DNA of 64,000 bases. Source: Bemisia tabaci (Eukaryota; Arthropoda; Insecta; Hemiptera; Aleyrodidae). Position 1 is the first letter of the stretch. Each line of letters opens with the position of its first letter. The translations under genes and the position numbers were made by a program. The notes beneath the pieces are model-generated. The model was given only the letters and a program-made list of their open reading frames with translations, was not told the DNA's origin and did no database searches. This document shows positions 38,884-49,749 of this stretch, piece after piece. The stretch lies in assembly GCF_918797505.1 (NCBI RefSeq), contig NC_092802.1, positions 16,451,883-16,515,882 of the forward strand, written 5' to 3'.

Positions 38884-39136
38884 CTGCCGCGCTAAGGAAG
38901 AACGCCGTATGAACATTCGAGAGTCGCCGAATTTCCTTCGATTGAATGTTTATTTTAGAAGAAAGTTATGAATATTTTTCCTTGATATTTTCTGGAACTT
39001 TGGGTGAAATTGTGAACAATATTATCTGAAAAATTGGAAGGAAAATATTGACCAATTTTCCTGAAAATTCGTTATTTACCAAAGGCAGTTTGGCGACGCT
39101 TGAAGGTTCATTCTGCGTTTTTTCTTAGCACGGCAG
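38884..39136. mobile_element. MITE-A copy (38.9 kb)
   Basis: Left end CTGCCGCGCTAAGG; right end CTTAGCACGGCAG. It abuts the tandem array at 38.1-38.85 kb. Confidence 0.86.
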
Positions 39137-39150
39137 TAATGCTCAGCGCA

Positions 39151-39402
39151 CACGAAAAAAAAAGAATTGCTGATTCAGCAATTCAATTGCTAAAAACAGT
39201 GAGTGCAATGTTTCAACGCAGATTTTACAACAAAAAAATGCTACTTAAACTACATTGTAAACTAATTTAACCACATTGTAAACTAATTTAACCACGGGGG
39301 TGGTTAAAGTAGCATTTTTTTGTCGTAAAATGCGCGTTGAAACATTGCACTCACTGTTTTTAGCAATTGAATTGCTGAATCAGCAATTTTTTTTTTTCCG
39401 AG
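39151..39402. mobile_element. Palindromic MITE (CACGAAAAAA / TTTTTTCCGAG)
   Basis: Arms share GAATTGCTGATTCAGCAATT, GTGAGTGCAATGTTTCAACG and AAAAAATGCTACTT. The centre has a short duplicated CACATTGTAAACTAATTTAA. Confidence 0.85.
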
Positions 39403-39471
39403 CAGGAATAGATTCACTACGCTCTCAGAGAACACAAGCACAAAGTCTTGGGGATAATGAGGTCCCTGCCG

Positions 39472-40134
39472 CAGGCCCGCCACAAGGGGGGGGGATACTG
39501 GGTCCTTGGTACCGGGGCCCGGGCCCTGGAGGGGCCCGTAACGCAGGTGACAAACCACTACGAATTCATGTGTAACCCTTGTCTCGTAGGGAAAAGTGAA
39601 AAAATTACCCTAAAAATTCCGCAAAAGGTGAATAAAGTTTCAAAAACACGCTAGGGCACTATAAAATTTTTCTTACTTTTTTAGAGATTTTCAAGATTTT
39701 GAGTATATGTAGAATGATATTTTTAGTAACTGTGTTTCATTTTCTTCCGTTGTCGGATGCTAAGAGGCTCCTTTCTGGGCATCCTCGACTTCAATGGCTT
39801 AACTCCCTTGCCATAGACGTACGAAAGGGGAGTCCAGGGGGGCCCGGCTCCCCATAGAATTGAAAATTATCATCTGCCCCCTCAAAAAAAAATTTATAGA
39901 TGTTTTGAATGCAACAATTCGAAAGTTTTTGGTGCTGAAAGTAAACAAAAAGGCGTAATTATTCTGCAGAAATTGATGGAAAATCTCCATCATAAGAGCT
40001 TCATAATGCGTCCAAATAGATTTAAAATTTCAAAAATTTCCCGGGGGAGGCCCCCCGGACCCCTCCCCCCCCTGTGCTAGGGGCCCGGGTCAGAAAATTG
40101 GTACCAGGGCCCGAGATGGGATGTGGCGGGCCTG
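39472..40134. mobile_element. hAT-N3 (CAGGCCCGCCAC), 8-bp duplication CCCTGCCG
   Basis: Ends CAGGCCCGCCACA and TGTGGCGGGCCTG, with perfect CCCTGCCG at 39464-39471 and 40135-40142. Subterminal GC blocks (GGTACCGGGGCCCGGGCCC, and GGGCCCGGGTC with GGTACCAGGGCCC) are inverted relative to each other. The ~400-bp AT-rich interior has no convincing gene. Confidence 0.9.
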
Positions 40135-40493
40135 CCCTGCCGTGCACCATTCGGTTTGAAACCTTATTTTACGCATCTTGAAGAGTTATGGAAAAATAAT
40201 AACAAACTTTGAAATATAGTTACTGAAAAAGAGCAATTAACATGAAGACAGTCCATGAAACACTATATAGTCGAATAAACGTCGAAGTTCATTTTATCTT
40301 GAAGCCTTTTCTTTGTAAGCAGTATATATTTTCGTTGGCGGAGTAGTGCAGGCATGAAACTAAAAATCTTCCCCCCAAATTCAGAGTTCAAAAATTCCAA
40401 CCAGACTTTGACATGGTCTGTATGAATAATTCAAAATAACGATTGTTTGCCGCCTTTTCTGGCTGCACTAATTCGTCGTGGAGACATCTTTAT

Positions 40494-40658
40494 CAGTGGC
40501 GTGGCGTGAATTGCAATAAATCGATTGTTATGCCATTTAAACCTATTGTAAAGAATCGATAATTAGGGTGTTCGCTGCGAACGCCCTGTTTATCGATCCT
40601 TTTCCATAGGTTTAAATGGCATAACAATCGATTTATCGCAAAGCACGCCACGCCACTG
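40494..40658. mobile_element. hAT-N2 copy 1 (CAGTGGCGTGGCGTG), 8-bp duplication ATCTTTAT
   Basis: 165-bp palindromic MITE with perfect ATCTTTAT at 40486-40493 and 40659-40666. The arms share TCGATTGTTATGCCATTTAA, and ATCGAT motifs recur. Confidence 0.93.
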
Positions 40659-40666
40659 ATCTTTAT

Positions 40667-41764
40667 TAAATTGTGTCTAAGCATTACATATTCATCGTGG
40701 TCTAGACCAAAAGTTCATCAAAATCAGGAAAATATAGAGAGGATAATATTCAAAGTGGTTTGATTTTGACAAGAGAAGTGTTACCTCATCCGACGTGCAG
40801 CTGGAACAATACTTCCGATCCATGTAATATTCAGCGTGTTCTGACCTCGAATCAAGTCGTAGATAATTAAGGTGAAAAAGCAGCCACAGTCAGCGTAATA
40901 TTCTCGAAACTTTTCCTCCAAGGAGTACAGCTTTACATTTGACTACGGTTTTTGAAAAGCACCACTTGTCTGATCTCTTTTTGAAAAAGGAAAAAAAGAG
41001 AAGGATGAAAAATGAGTGTTATGTATTTTTCACTCTTGAAGCTGATTGGAATTAATAAATTAAACATACAGGGTAAAATTTCAAAATCAAAATTGCGCAT
41101 TTCAAAGTCTCGATCGTTTTTTTACTAATTTTGAAAAATTACGTAATACGTAGCGCTAACTTATAATCTTTCCACTCATTTGATTAAACTGCGGTGTAAA
41201 GACGGGATTATTCTTAAGCAACCGAGAATTGTGTCTTCCAACTTATTCGTGTTTCTTTTTCCTCCTTCAGTGCGGGGGCATCTAAATTAACATAGGGGGT
41301 GGGGGAATGTAGGTCTACACGTTACGGTCTGTTATTATGAGAGAGTCTTAAATTCAGCCGCACGTAATATTTAAACAAATTTAGCCAACTTCAAGGAAAT
41401 AATACTTAGGGAACCGGTTTATCAAACTATGTATGAAAATTAGGTCAGAAGGCGAGGTAAAGACTTGTAATTAATTTTCTGACATTTCCGCGGCCCTGTT
41501 TTTGGAGGAAAAGTTCAGGGGTCAGAATTTATCGTTCGATGAAGAGTTTTTTCCCACCAAAGTAATCTGCCACTAAAAACTTCTTATTAAATCGCCAACC
41601 CAAAGCATCATCAAAAAAGGAACGTTATTTTTAAAAAAAATTGTAAAAAAAAAAAAAAAAAAAAAAAAAGCTGGAGGTAAAGTGCATTTAACAATATCGT
41701 GTGTATAAAATGTAATCGGCATGATGTCAAATCGTATAGTTTTCAGTTCCACAACATGTGTTCG
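40667..41764. other. No recognised gene
   Basis: AT-rich; only short frames and the poly(A) at 41642. Confidence 0.5.
41642..41669. repeat. Poly(A) tract
   Basis: About 25 consecutive A. Possible retroinsertion tail; no flanking duplication found. Confidence 0.7.
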
Positions 41765-41829
41765 ACATTTTTCAAACAAATTTCATTCGTAATTTAATGT
41801 AAAAAACTTGAAAATTTCATGGCAAAAAT

Positions 41830-42114
41830 TTCCATGAGTTCCCTTACAAACAAGGTGGAGAAATGGTGCTGGATTTACACCATTCCGCGGGGAAATCAAA
41901 GCCAAGAAGTTCCAAAAATTATAATCAGAGTCAAAAATATATTTTTTTTTAACTCTAATGAGTACCAGTACAAAACTGACCGAGGGGAGGAGGTTAAAAA
42001 AAATTATGATTGACTCTAATTATAATTTTTGGAGCTTCTTGGCTTTGATTTCCCCGTGAAATGGTGTGAACCCAGCACCAGTTCTCCACCTTGTTTGTTA
42101 GGGAACTGATGGAA
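41830..42114. mobile_element. Palindromic MITE hosting the LINE
   Basis: Left arm (TTCCATGAGTTCCC, then AACAAGGTGGAGAA) and right arm (TTCTCCACCTTGTTTGTTAG, then GGGAACTGATGGAA) are inverted copies of ~105 bp, around a GGGGAGGAGG-containing centre. The sequence just left (41765-41829) resembles the interior of the CTGCCGTGCTAAGG MITE family. Confidence 0.7.
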
Positions 42115-42240
42115 TTAAACTTAGCAGGTTAAATTTTAATAAAGAAGTTCAAACTTAAAATTAAGTTTACAATTTAACCCTTTTATCGGGCACTTTATTT
42201 CTTAAAATTTTATTAGTCAATTCTAAAAATTGCATCTTAG
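41916..42240. repeat. 325-bp flanking direct repeat, copy 1 (LINE target duplication)
   Basis: It begins AAATTATAATCAGAG and ends GCATCTTAG, directly abutting the LINE poly(A). It starts inside the left arm of the palindromic element at 41830-42114 and runs past its right arm. Copy 2 lacks the outer left arm, as expected if this host sequence was duplicated by staggered cleavage. Confidence 0.85.
42118..42225. repeat. ~105-bp dispersed module (three copies in window)
   Basis: The core TTTTAATAAAGAAGTT and the later GGCACTTTATTT also occur at about 13694-13790 and, through the LINE duplication, at 44889-44990. Confidence 0.7.
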
Positions 42241-44681
42241 TTTTTTTTTTTTTTTATTTAATTTTGTAATTACACATATTGAATTACAACTTATATTACT
42301 AGACCTTACGAGTCTTTACAAATTTTCCTTTAAGCCTAATATAATAAAAAAGAAATAAACACCGCTTTATGGATTAAATTAATGAGAATGAAAATGAAGG
42401 ATGAACAAATGAGATAGAAGTAAAATCCTGTAAAAAGCGGGAGAAAAACTAACTGATATTAACTATAATTATTCCTAGAACTAGATTCTAGAGAATTTTT
42501 CTACTAACTATGCTTTCGCCCTGTCAGTCGACTAAGACTGGTAAGGGCCAGAGGCACGAGCCTAACACCGACGGAAATGAGCTGTGCTCAACTCATGTGG
42601 TTTGCGTCTTTTTAACCTCCGGGTCTCGGAGCCCCAATCCAAAAGCGCTATTGCTTCGGGATTGGGGTGACCGCCCAGTCTCTCTTCATATCTATTGTAC
42701 ATACGTGAGATGTACATGTCCATCTCTTCGATCCCGAGCTCATCTCTAATATCGATGTTACGCTCGTACCACCTGGCCCCTGCCATTTGTCTGAGTATTT
42801 TATTTTGAATTGTCTCAATAATTTTGAGATTGGAACTGGCGGCACACGCCCAAATCTGGCAGCCGTATACCCAGATTGGCCTTAACATTGATTTATAAAG
42901 TAAAACTTTATTTTTTAGCTTTAATTTAGATCGCTTTCCGAGAAGCCATAGCATCTGTCTGTGCTTTAAGTCAATTTGCTTTTTCTTATTTAGAATATGC
43001 TCCTTCCATTTTAACTTACAGTCCATGGTAAGGCCGAGGTAAGGAGCCTTTTGCGCATGGGGAATAGCAATTTTATTTAGGATCACAGGGACATAAACAT
43101 ATGGTCTTAAGGTAAAGACCACGTTAACTGATTTGGTGGCGTTAAGCGCCGTGCGATCGCGCTCAGTCCAATCCTGGATGTCGTCCAGGCACTCTTGGAT
43201 GTTAGTGACTGTCTCCTCATATGTGGGCGCGGAGGACGCAACGGCCGTGTCGTCCGCAAAGATCCCAATTTTCCCTTTTTTAGGTTTTGGTACGTCAGCT
43301 GTAAAGAGACTAAAGATTAGGGGGGAGAGTACTGAACCTTGAGGTACCCCTGCTCTTATTTTCCTAAATTCAGAGTAAGAGTCTTCAAATCGAACCCTAA
43401 AAGATCTATCTGCTAAGTAGGACATTATTAATTGCACGTGGTTCCCAGGCAAGAATTTAGAAAGTTTAAATGCCACTTTAGAATGCCAGACTTTGTCAAA
43501 TGCCTGGGCGACATCCAAGAAAACTACATTACAAAACTGTTTCTCCTCTAGCGCCTTTTCAATATAAGAAGAGATCCGGTGTAATTGTTCTATTGTGCTA
43601 TGTTTAGCCCTGAAACCAAACTGCTCATTAGGAAGTAACTTTTTCTTATTTACAATTGTCAGTAAACGTTTAATATATAACTTCTCGAAAAGTTTGCATA
43701 TCAGGGGAAGTAAGGAGATAGGGCGGTACGAACTAGGGGCTGAAGGAGGTTTTCCGGATTTTAAAATAACAATCACCTCAGCCAATTTCCATTGACTAGG
43801 GATGTATTTCAATGACAATGCTGCATTAAAGAGTGCTTCTAATTTTTTGATTGCCGCAGGAGGAAGTTGCTTGAGGATAATTGCTGAGATAAGATCAAAA
43901 CCTGGACTTTTCTTGATTTTTGTTTTATATTTAATTTCCTTGAAAATTTCGTCATATGTAATTTTGTTGATTTTTTCTGCAGGGAGAAAATTAATATTAC
44001 CAACTTCTTCCTCTAGTTCGCATTCCTTCTCTGGAGATTCGCAGGGGTTAGGTTGAAATACTTTTTCAAGGTGATCGGCAATAGTATGGGCTTTTTCCTG
44101 GCTATTATTTGCCCATTCACCGTCCGGTTTTCTAATTGGGAAGCTAGCTAGGAAAGGACGTTTTAGGGATTTTGTCGCTTTCCAAAGGGTGTAATTATTA
44201 GCTTCGCTTGGGCTGAGATTAGCTACAAATTTTTCAAATTTTTCATTACGAAATTCATTAATACGTTTCTCCACTGCCTTGTTTAGTCTATTGTAGAGAT
44301 TTTTATCAGATTCATGGTGAGTAATCCTTCTCCTCCTTCCCGCTTTGTTTTTACGGTCAATAAGGCTGAGTATTTCCTTTGGAAGAGTGCATTTATGATG
44401 AAAATTATTAAAAGTTCTAGCAACCGGCGTGCTTGCTTTTGCAGCCTCTTGGATGCTCGAAATTAATGACTCTGCCTCCTTATCAAGTGTGGAGCAGTCG
44501 TTTATTGAAGTTGAGTTATTAATACGGGAAGTTAATAATTCTCGAAATTTTTTCCAGTCTGTTTGAGTAGAAATTAGACAGGGTGGGCGTTTAACTAATA
44601 CTGGAGTAGCAAATATAGATAAGAAAACCGGCACATGATCTTTTTTTCCCTCTAAACACATTGCAAGAAGTTTTATTGATG
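42241..44681 (-). mobile_element. 5'-truncated non-LTR retrotransposon (Jockey/CR1-like LINE)
   Basis: The element lies on the minus strand. Its 3' end is a poly(A) tail, seen as 15 T at 42241-42255, preceded in element order by a ~300-bp 3' UTR (42256-42561). Its 5' end is truncated at about 44681, inside the endonuclease domain. It is 2441 bp long and flanked by direct repeats of 325 and 324 bp (41916-42240 and 44682-45005) that differ at only about one position where I compared them. The near-identity of the repeats and the intact reading frame suggest recent insertion. Confidence 0.9.
42562..44681 (-). CDS. LINE ORF2, reverse transcriptase (5'-truncated)
   Basis: This copies LINE RNA into DNA at a nicked chromosomal target. 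The frame runs without stops. If numbered from the ATG at 44739 it has 725 codons, but the first ~19 come from the flanking repeat, so that start is accidental. Residues 33-41 (KDHVPVFLS) look like the last block of an apurinic-type endonuclease. Reverse transcriptase blocks follow in order: KSPGFDLI (277-284), a SYRPISLL block (337-344), QFGFRAKHSTIEQL (373-386), FLDVAQAFDKVWH (407-419), AGVPQGSVLSPLIF (463-476) and the catalytic FADDTAV (494-500). The C-terminal ~200 residues match the usual helical tail of Jockey/CR1 elements. No RNase H is evident. With most of the endonuclease and ORF1 missing, this copy cannot move by itself, although its reverse transcriptase is uninterrupted. Jockey versus CR1 assignment is uncertain. 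Confidence 0.93.
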
Positions 44682-45005
44682 AAATTATAATCAGAGTCAA
44701 AAATATATTTTTTTTTAACTCTAATGAGTACCAGTACAAAACTGACCGAGGGGAGGAGGTTAAAAAAAATTATGATTGACTCTAATTATAATTTTTGGAG
44801 CTTCTTGGCTTTGATTTCCCCGTGAAATGGTGTGAACCCAGCACCAGTTCTCCACCTTGTTTGTTAGGGAACTGATGGAATTAAACTTAGCAGGTTAAAT
44901 TTTAATAAAGAAGTTCAAACTTAAAATTAAGTTTACAATTTAACCCTTTTATCGGGCACTTTATTTCTTAAAATTTTATTAGTCAATTCTAAAATTGCAT
45001 CTTAG
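44682..45005. repeat. 324-bp flanking direct repeat, copy 2 (LINE target duplication)
   Basis: It has the same boundaries as copy 1. The only difference I found is one A fewer in the run before TTGCATCTTAG. Confidence 0.85.
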
Positions 45006-45160
45006 TGTTATTTATTTAACTATCAATAATAAAATATGAAAGTTTGAGCTTTTCCAACTAATCATAAAGATATTGATGTTTACCACCAACACCATCTTCT
45101 TACATACAGGATTCGGGCCACTTCTTAGTGTTTTTTCCCCTCATTCCCTGACAAATTAAC

Positions 45161-45213
45161 TAAACACACAACACACATTAACTAAACTACACAACACATT
45201 AACTAAACATAGC
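45161..45213. repeat. Short tandem repeat (TTAACTAAAC-ACACAACACA), about 2 units
   Basis: ACACAACACACATTAACTAA then ACACAACACATTAACTAAAC. Confidence 0.6.
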
Positions 45214-45294
45214 TTATATCAAATTTAGCTAAATAACTTGATTTTAACTTACTTCTAAATTCTTTTTTAAACTTTAGTTATCTAGTTACTAGCC

Positions 45295-45384
45295 GTTCTT
45301 GGCGCGCTTCGCGCGCCCGTCACGCCTAGCCGGGGGCTACGCCCCCTGGACCCCCGGTCACTCGCTACGCGAGTGACATTCTGA
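45295..45384. repeat. GC-rich hairpin cluster in AT-rich DNA
   Basis: GGCGCGCTTCGCGCGCC, GGGGGCTACGCCCCC and GTCACTCGCTACGCGAGTGAC are consecutive perfect or near-perfect hairpins, in the same style as 28861-28935. Confidence 0.6.
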
Positions 45385-45601
45385 CATTTTGTATTTTCTG
45401 AGTGACATTTTGTAGTAGTTGCAAATTTTTTATCACTATATTTTGAAGATTTCATAGAAAACATTATGAAATTCTCACTCCACAATTAACTTGTAGAATA
45501 ATAATGGCAGGGCAAGAAATAGACTATATCTTAAAATGGACTGTTCCCACTTAGTAAAAACAGCCAACACCACGTGAAGGTGAGGAACCATCGTTAGCCA
45601 C

Positions 45602-45626
45602 TTTTTTTTTTTTTTTTTTTTTTTTC
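45602..45626. repeat. Poly(T) tract
   Basis: About 24 consecutive T. Confidence 0.7.
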
Positions 45627-45689
45627 TTTACTTTTCTGAAAAAAATTTACTGAAATTTTAGTTGCGTCCCCTAAAAGGAAACACGGAGA

Positions 45690-45905
45690 AAAAATTTGTG
45701 CATGGAACCCGAAGCTGAGATCATATGGATCTCTGAATTTTTCGGATCACGCATCCGAAAAGTTAAGGTCCATCTGCCGAAGTTCGGGTCAGACAATTGA
45801 AGTAGTTCGGTATATACCGAAGGTTTCAGGTCACACATCTGAAGTACTCGGTTTATACCGAAGTGCTTCAGATTTCTGACTCAGAGATTTAGGAAAAACA
45901 CAGAA
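45690..45905. repeat. Possible MITE with repeated CGGTATATACCGAAG
   Basis: CACGGAGAAAAAATTTGTGC at 45690 is followed by repeated TCGGTATATACCGAAG/CGGTTTATACCGAAG, TCAGGTCACACATCTGAAG and ATCACGCATCCGAAAAG palindromic blocks. The right end near GGAAAAACAC is unclear. Confidence 0.5.
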
Positions 45906-46500
45906 GAAAACCAAGGAAATCACAGTAGAACAGAGAAAAAAATACAGTCGAATAAATAAAGAAAACTATTATCGAAGAAATTCTAATTATTAGAAAGTAA
46001 TTAGCTGGCGTAATCAATGCGTAGCTGCATAGGAGCATGAGCGAGATTTATCATCAACTGACCGCTGGTCGCTAGGTACCTGGGTGGGCGAGCGACAATA
46101 CGTAAGCGGTGGCATATGGTTCGATTGACAGAGGAGTGGGGAACGGTCAGACGTAGGGGAAAGGTTCAGGCTGAACCGTTCAGCACAGCGCAGCGTCAGT
46201 CACCGGGTGGGGAAGAGAGTCCGGGAGGGGATACTTCCCCTCGAGTGAAATAGAAAAAGGCAGAATCCTTCGAAGTTTATATTAATGATTTCATTAAATT
46301 AAGTTAAATGTAATCCACTTCATTTTGAAAAAATTATGTGTTGACTTGATTTTATGAGTTTAAACAAATTTCAAATACTATTTTTAAATTTATATTTAAC
46401 AGCGATTTATTAATATTGTTAGATAAAAAACAGATTGTGAATTGTCAATCACAGCAGATTCCTCTAGTTAGGTTAGGTTGTTAAGGTTCCCCACCTTATC

Positions 46501-46555
46501 AGGTGAAATTTGGCAATATTCGAACGTTCATATGTCGTTTTTCGGAGGACGGCAG
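46501..46555. mobile_element. MITE-A right-end fragment
   Basis: AAATTTGGCAATATTCGAAC through GGACGGCAG matches the family right end; no left partner is seen. Confidence 0.6.
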
Positions 46556-46833
46556 CGCAAATACTCTCGCCGGCGAAACCGCGTTCCGCACCCACGGCCT
46601 TGCGCCGTGGCCGAGATCAAAGGGAGTCGACTTATTTGTTTATATTGTCATATTAAAAGGGATGTCATTAAGGGCGGCTTCTGTTTCCACTTTCCCTCCC
46701 TCCGCCGCGTTGAGGGATGGCTCCGGATCCGCTGATAACAACAGCTGTTGTACCGCGGAAAGGATTAGCACCGCGCGCCAAGGGGACATCCCGCACGGTG
46801 GACCGCTTAAAGGGATAAGAGGATTATTTCGAC

Positions 46834-47145
46834 TAGAGTCCCTTTATACTGAGAGTCAAGACAATGCGAATCCATTTCTGATTGGCCAACCGGATTTTAG
46901 GCCTTCACAGTGTCACAAACGGGAATAAAGATTACATTTTCACCAATTGCAAAGATTATAATCTGGAATGGACCGAGGAATTTCGGGTTCGACAAGGAAC
47001 AAACGGAACGAAAGGAGGAACGGAGAAAGGAATTTAAGAATGAGCCGATCAAAGATTACGAAAAACGTTCAATTTCTGTAATCTTTATTCCCGTTTGTGA
47101 CTCCATGAGGGGTGTTGTCTTGACTCTCAGTATAAAGGGACTCTA
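46834..47145. mobile_element. MITE with TAGAGTCCC ends and 8-bp duplication ATTTCGAC
   Basis: Inverted ends of ~31 bp begin TAGAGTCCCTTTATACTGAG. ATTTCGAC lies at 46826-46833 and 47146-47153. A second inverted pair is internal (GTCACAAACGGGAATAAAGA, inverted near 47078-47100). The superfamily is probably hAT, from the duplication length. Confidence 0.9.
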
Positions 47146-47150
47146 ATTTC

Positions 47151-47178
47151 GACTACATTTTGCAATCAGGAACATATT
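47151..47178. mobile_element. MITE-K end fragment
   Basis: GACTACATTTTGCAATCAGG is the family left end, with no partner. The MITE at 46834-47145 inserted immediately beside it. Confidence 0.55.
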
Positions 47179-47317
47179 TCTGACTTAACCTGACCGATGA
47201 ACGTTTGCTCATTACAGTAATTAGTGCAGTCCAGGAGAATGATGGAGAATTTGAATGCAAATTTTTTATTGCCTCACCTGAGAGTGCTTAAAGAGCTGAT
47301 TTCACCGTACATGAAAC

Positions 47318-48492
47318 GTACGTTTACGGACAGTAGGTCTACAAGAAAAAGGGCTACAAAAAAAGGGCTACCTTTTTTGGTTTACAGTCAAAATGTCTAC
47401 ATGAAAATGCCTCATAAAATAATGTCTATAGTAAAATATGTCTGCGGTATTAAAATGTCTACGGTTGCATGGCCGGATTTACCTACTTGCCGCCCATGGG
47501 CCGCTAGTATTTTGCCGCCCTCTTCTCATTCATTTTGAAACATCAATAAAAACTATTAAGTGAACGTGCCGGAGGGAGGAGGGTGCATAAGACGCGTTCA
47601 CTCGTGTTGGACACATTTTTTGCGTAAGCCCTGTCAACACTGCTAGCAAAAATTCACGGAACTCAGCGCGAAGGTTCAGTTCCGTAAACCTATCTCTGTG
47701 GGGACAAGGCCTTTCATTTGTAAGAAATGAACTAAAAAATTAAGAAAAAACAAACATAAATGTGGTTTAATAATTTTAACTTCCGCCGCCGTGTCGCGCT
47801 GACCACACTGTTTGGCGCAATGCGTGAAGTATTCATGTAGTCTTGTAGGCACTGTGCGTTTCATGCCGCGCCGACCGCTGTTGACCGTACTGTGTTTGAC
47901 GCAATGCGTGAAGTATTCATGCAGTCTCGGAGGCGCTAATATGTGTTACATGCCAACCGCCGCGTCGAGGGCTTCTCCTTTTCATCTCAAGTCCTCGTCA
48001 TCATTTCTCTTTGCGCCGCGCCGCTCCAGGCCAAATTACGTGTTTGGTTTCTCTCTTAACTCAACTAATTTAAGGTGCGCAGTCTTTTGTATCACCGAAA
48101 TATGACAATATTAGAAATTAATGAACTCTCAGGAAATGAGAGATTCTGTCACCTTTTCTTGTTTGTAATTTTTTTTCTGAATCCGATTTTTTTTGTACCT
48201 GCATCTAAAAAAATTGCAAAATTTGCCGCCCCCTGATTTTGCCGCCATGGGCCGCGGCCCATGTGGCCACCCCCTTAATCCGGCCCTGTGCGGTTGGACT
48301 GCCTACTCCAGAAATGTTGAAGTAAGTATTTAATATTTTGACATTTTCCAAACGGGCAAACAAACCGTAGACATTTTAATAGCGTAGACATATTAGACTG
48401 TAGACATAATTTTAATAGGCATTTTAATGTAGACGTTTTGACTTTAGCCCTTTTTTGTAGCTCTTTTTTCTGTAGACGTACCGTCTGCGTAC
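47318..48492. mobile_element. Palindromic element with repeated GTCTAC, interrupted by hAT-N1
   Basis: The left arm (about 47318-47460) and inverted right arm (about 48340-48492) share ATGTCTAC spaced repeats and an AAAAGGGCTACAAAAAAGGG block. Confidence 0.78.
47468..48288. mobile_element. hAT-N1 copy 5, reverse, TACGGTTG/TGCGGTTG duplication
   Basis: Left end CATGGCCGGATTTACC; right end TTAATCCGGCCCTG. The flanking 8-mers at 47460-47467 and 48289-48296 agree at 7 of 8 positions. It is nested in the palindrome 47318-48492. Confidence 0.9.
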
Positions 48493-49520
48493 AGTCCAGC
48501 ACTATCCGTTTCACTTACGAGTTGTTTCCACTGTGCGCTGGCGGCTCCGGTGAGGGAGGAGGGCGCCGGTGATATCGAGATTGTTCTTTACGAATTACGA
48601 TGAGTGATGGTCAAAGGAAATTATTTATTAGGGGAAATCCTGGATGCTTCCGTCACTGTCTTCGCTCCCGCAGGAGCATAAAGGTCCCCTGATCTTAATC
48701 TATCGGCACCGCACTGAAGATTACTCACGGTTCACTGGCACAATTGTTTTAGTGACTCCGAATTCCCCCGCGCCAACCCATGTATCTGCCTTAATCAATG
48801 CCTGAAAGGTTTTCGCGGGATAATGAACTTCTTTTTTGGCACCTCCGGGAGGCTACGATCTTCCAGTTTCGTTTGCGAGTGGGAGTGCCATTTTATGATG
48901 ATACCACTATTCGACCACGGGGGAGCTCGCATTGCCTATACATTAAAAATTGAAGGCAAACTGATACGACGTTAAAAGAGCCTCTTCCCGAGTTATTTGG
49001 AGCTCTTATTTATAAGAGCATTGACAATGAGTGAGCGTGCCATTTCACGAAGATACCATAATTCGTCGTCACTCGGACGAAAGGAACGTAACTCCAACCC
49101 AAGGTTGCCAAATTTGACCCGAAAAATGGACCACTAGACAAGATACGAATTTAAGTAATCTAATACATGTTTCTTAAGCAGAATTTCACGTAAAGCACGA
49201 TTCACACAATGAAAATTACTGAAGCTAACTCCTAACGAAGATATTAACGTTTTTATTTCACATTGGTTACGAGGAATTTGAACTGCCCGCGCTGAAAAGA
49301 AACTCAAAGCTCTACGTGAGTCAAATCGCGCACTACAACGGTTTCAACAAGCTTCTCAATCAAGTAATGTTCATTTCCCACCATGTGTTGTTCAAATTAT
49401 AAGCAATTTGCTACAGCTGAGCCAAAGCGTCAAGATTGAGGTTGCCAAATTTTTATATCGCAGAGACTGTCATGATAAACGTTTAGTGCGCGATGTGAAT
49501 CACGCAGAGCATTGAGTTTT
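48493..49520. other. No recognised gene
   Basis: No repeat or motif recognised. Confidence 0.5.
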
Positions 49521-49749
49521 CACTGGAAAAAAAACACACATTGGATCTAGAGTCCAGACTCTTGAAAACATTGACAAGAAAAAATACTCTTGATTCAATC
49601 AGATTTAAGCTTTAATCAAAAGGAGATCCGCTCAAATTAAGAGGCTTGGTTCTTGATTTAAGCTTAAATCTGATTGAATCAAGAGTATTTTTTCTTATCG
49701 ATGTTTTTAAAAGTCTGGACTCTAGATCCAATGTGTTTTTTTTCCAGTG
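49521..49749. mobile_element. MITE-B copy 7, TT duplication
   Basis: Intact ends with TT on both sides; near-perfect palindrome. Confidence 0.88.

Noticed and set aside
42562..44739. ATG at 44739 as true start of the reverse transcriptase
   Set aside because: Codons before 44681 belong to the flanking direct repeat, which also occurs without the LINE at 41916-42240.
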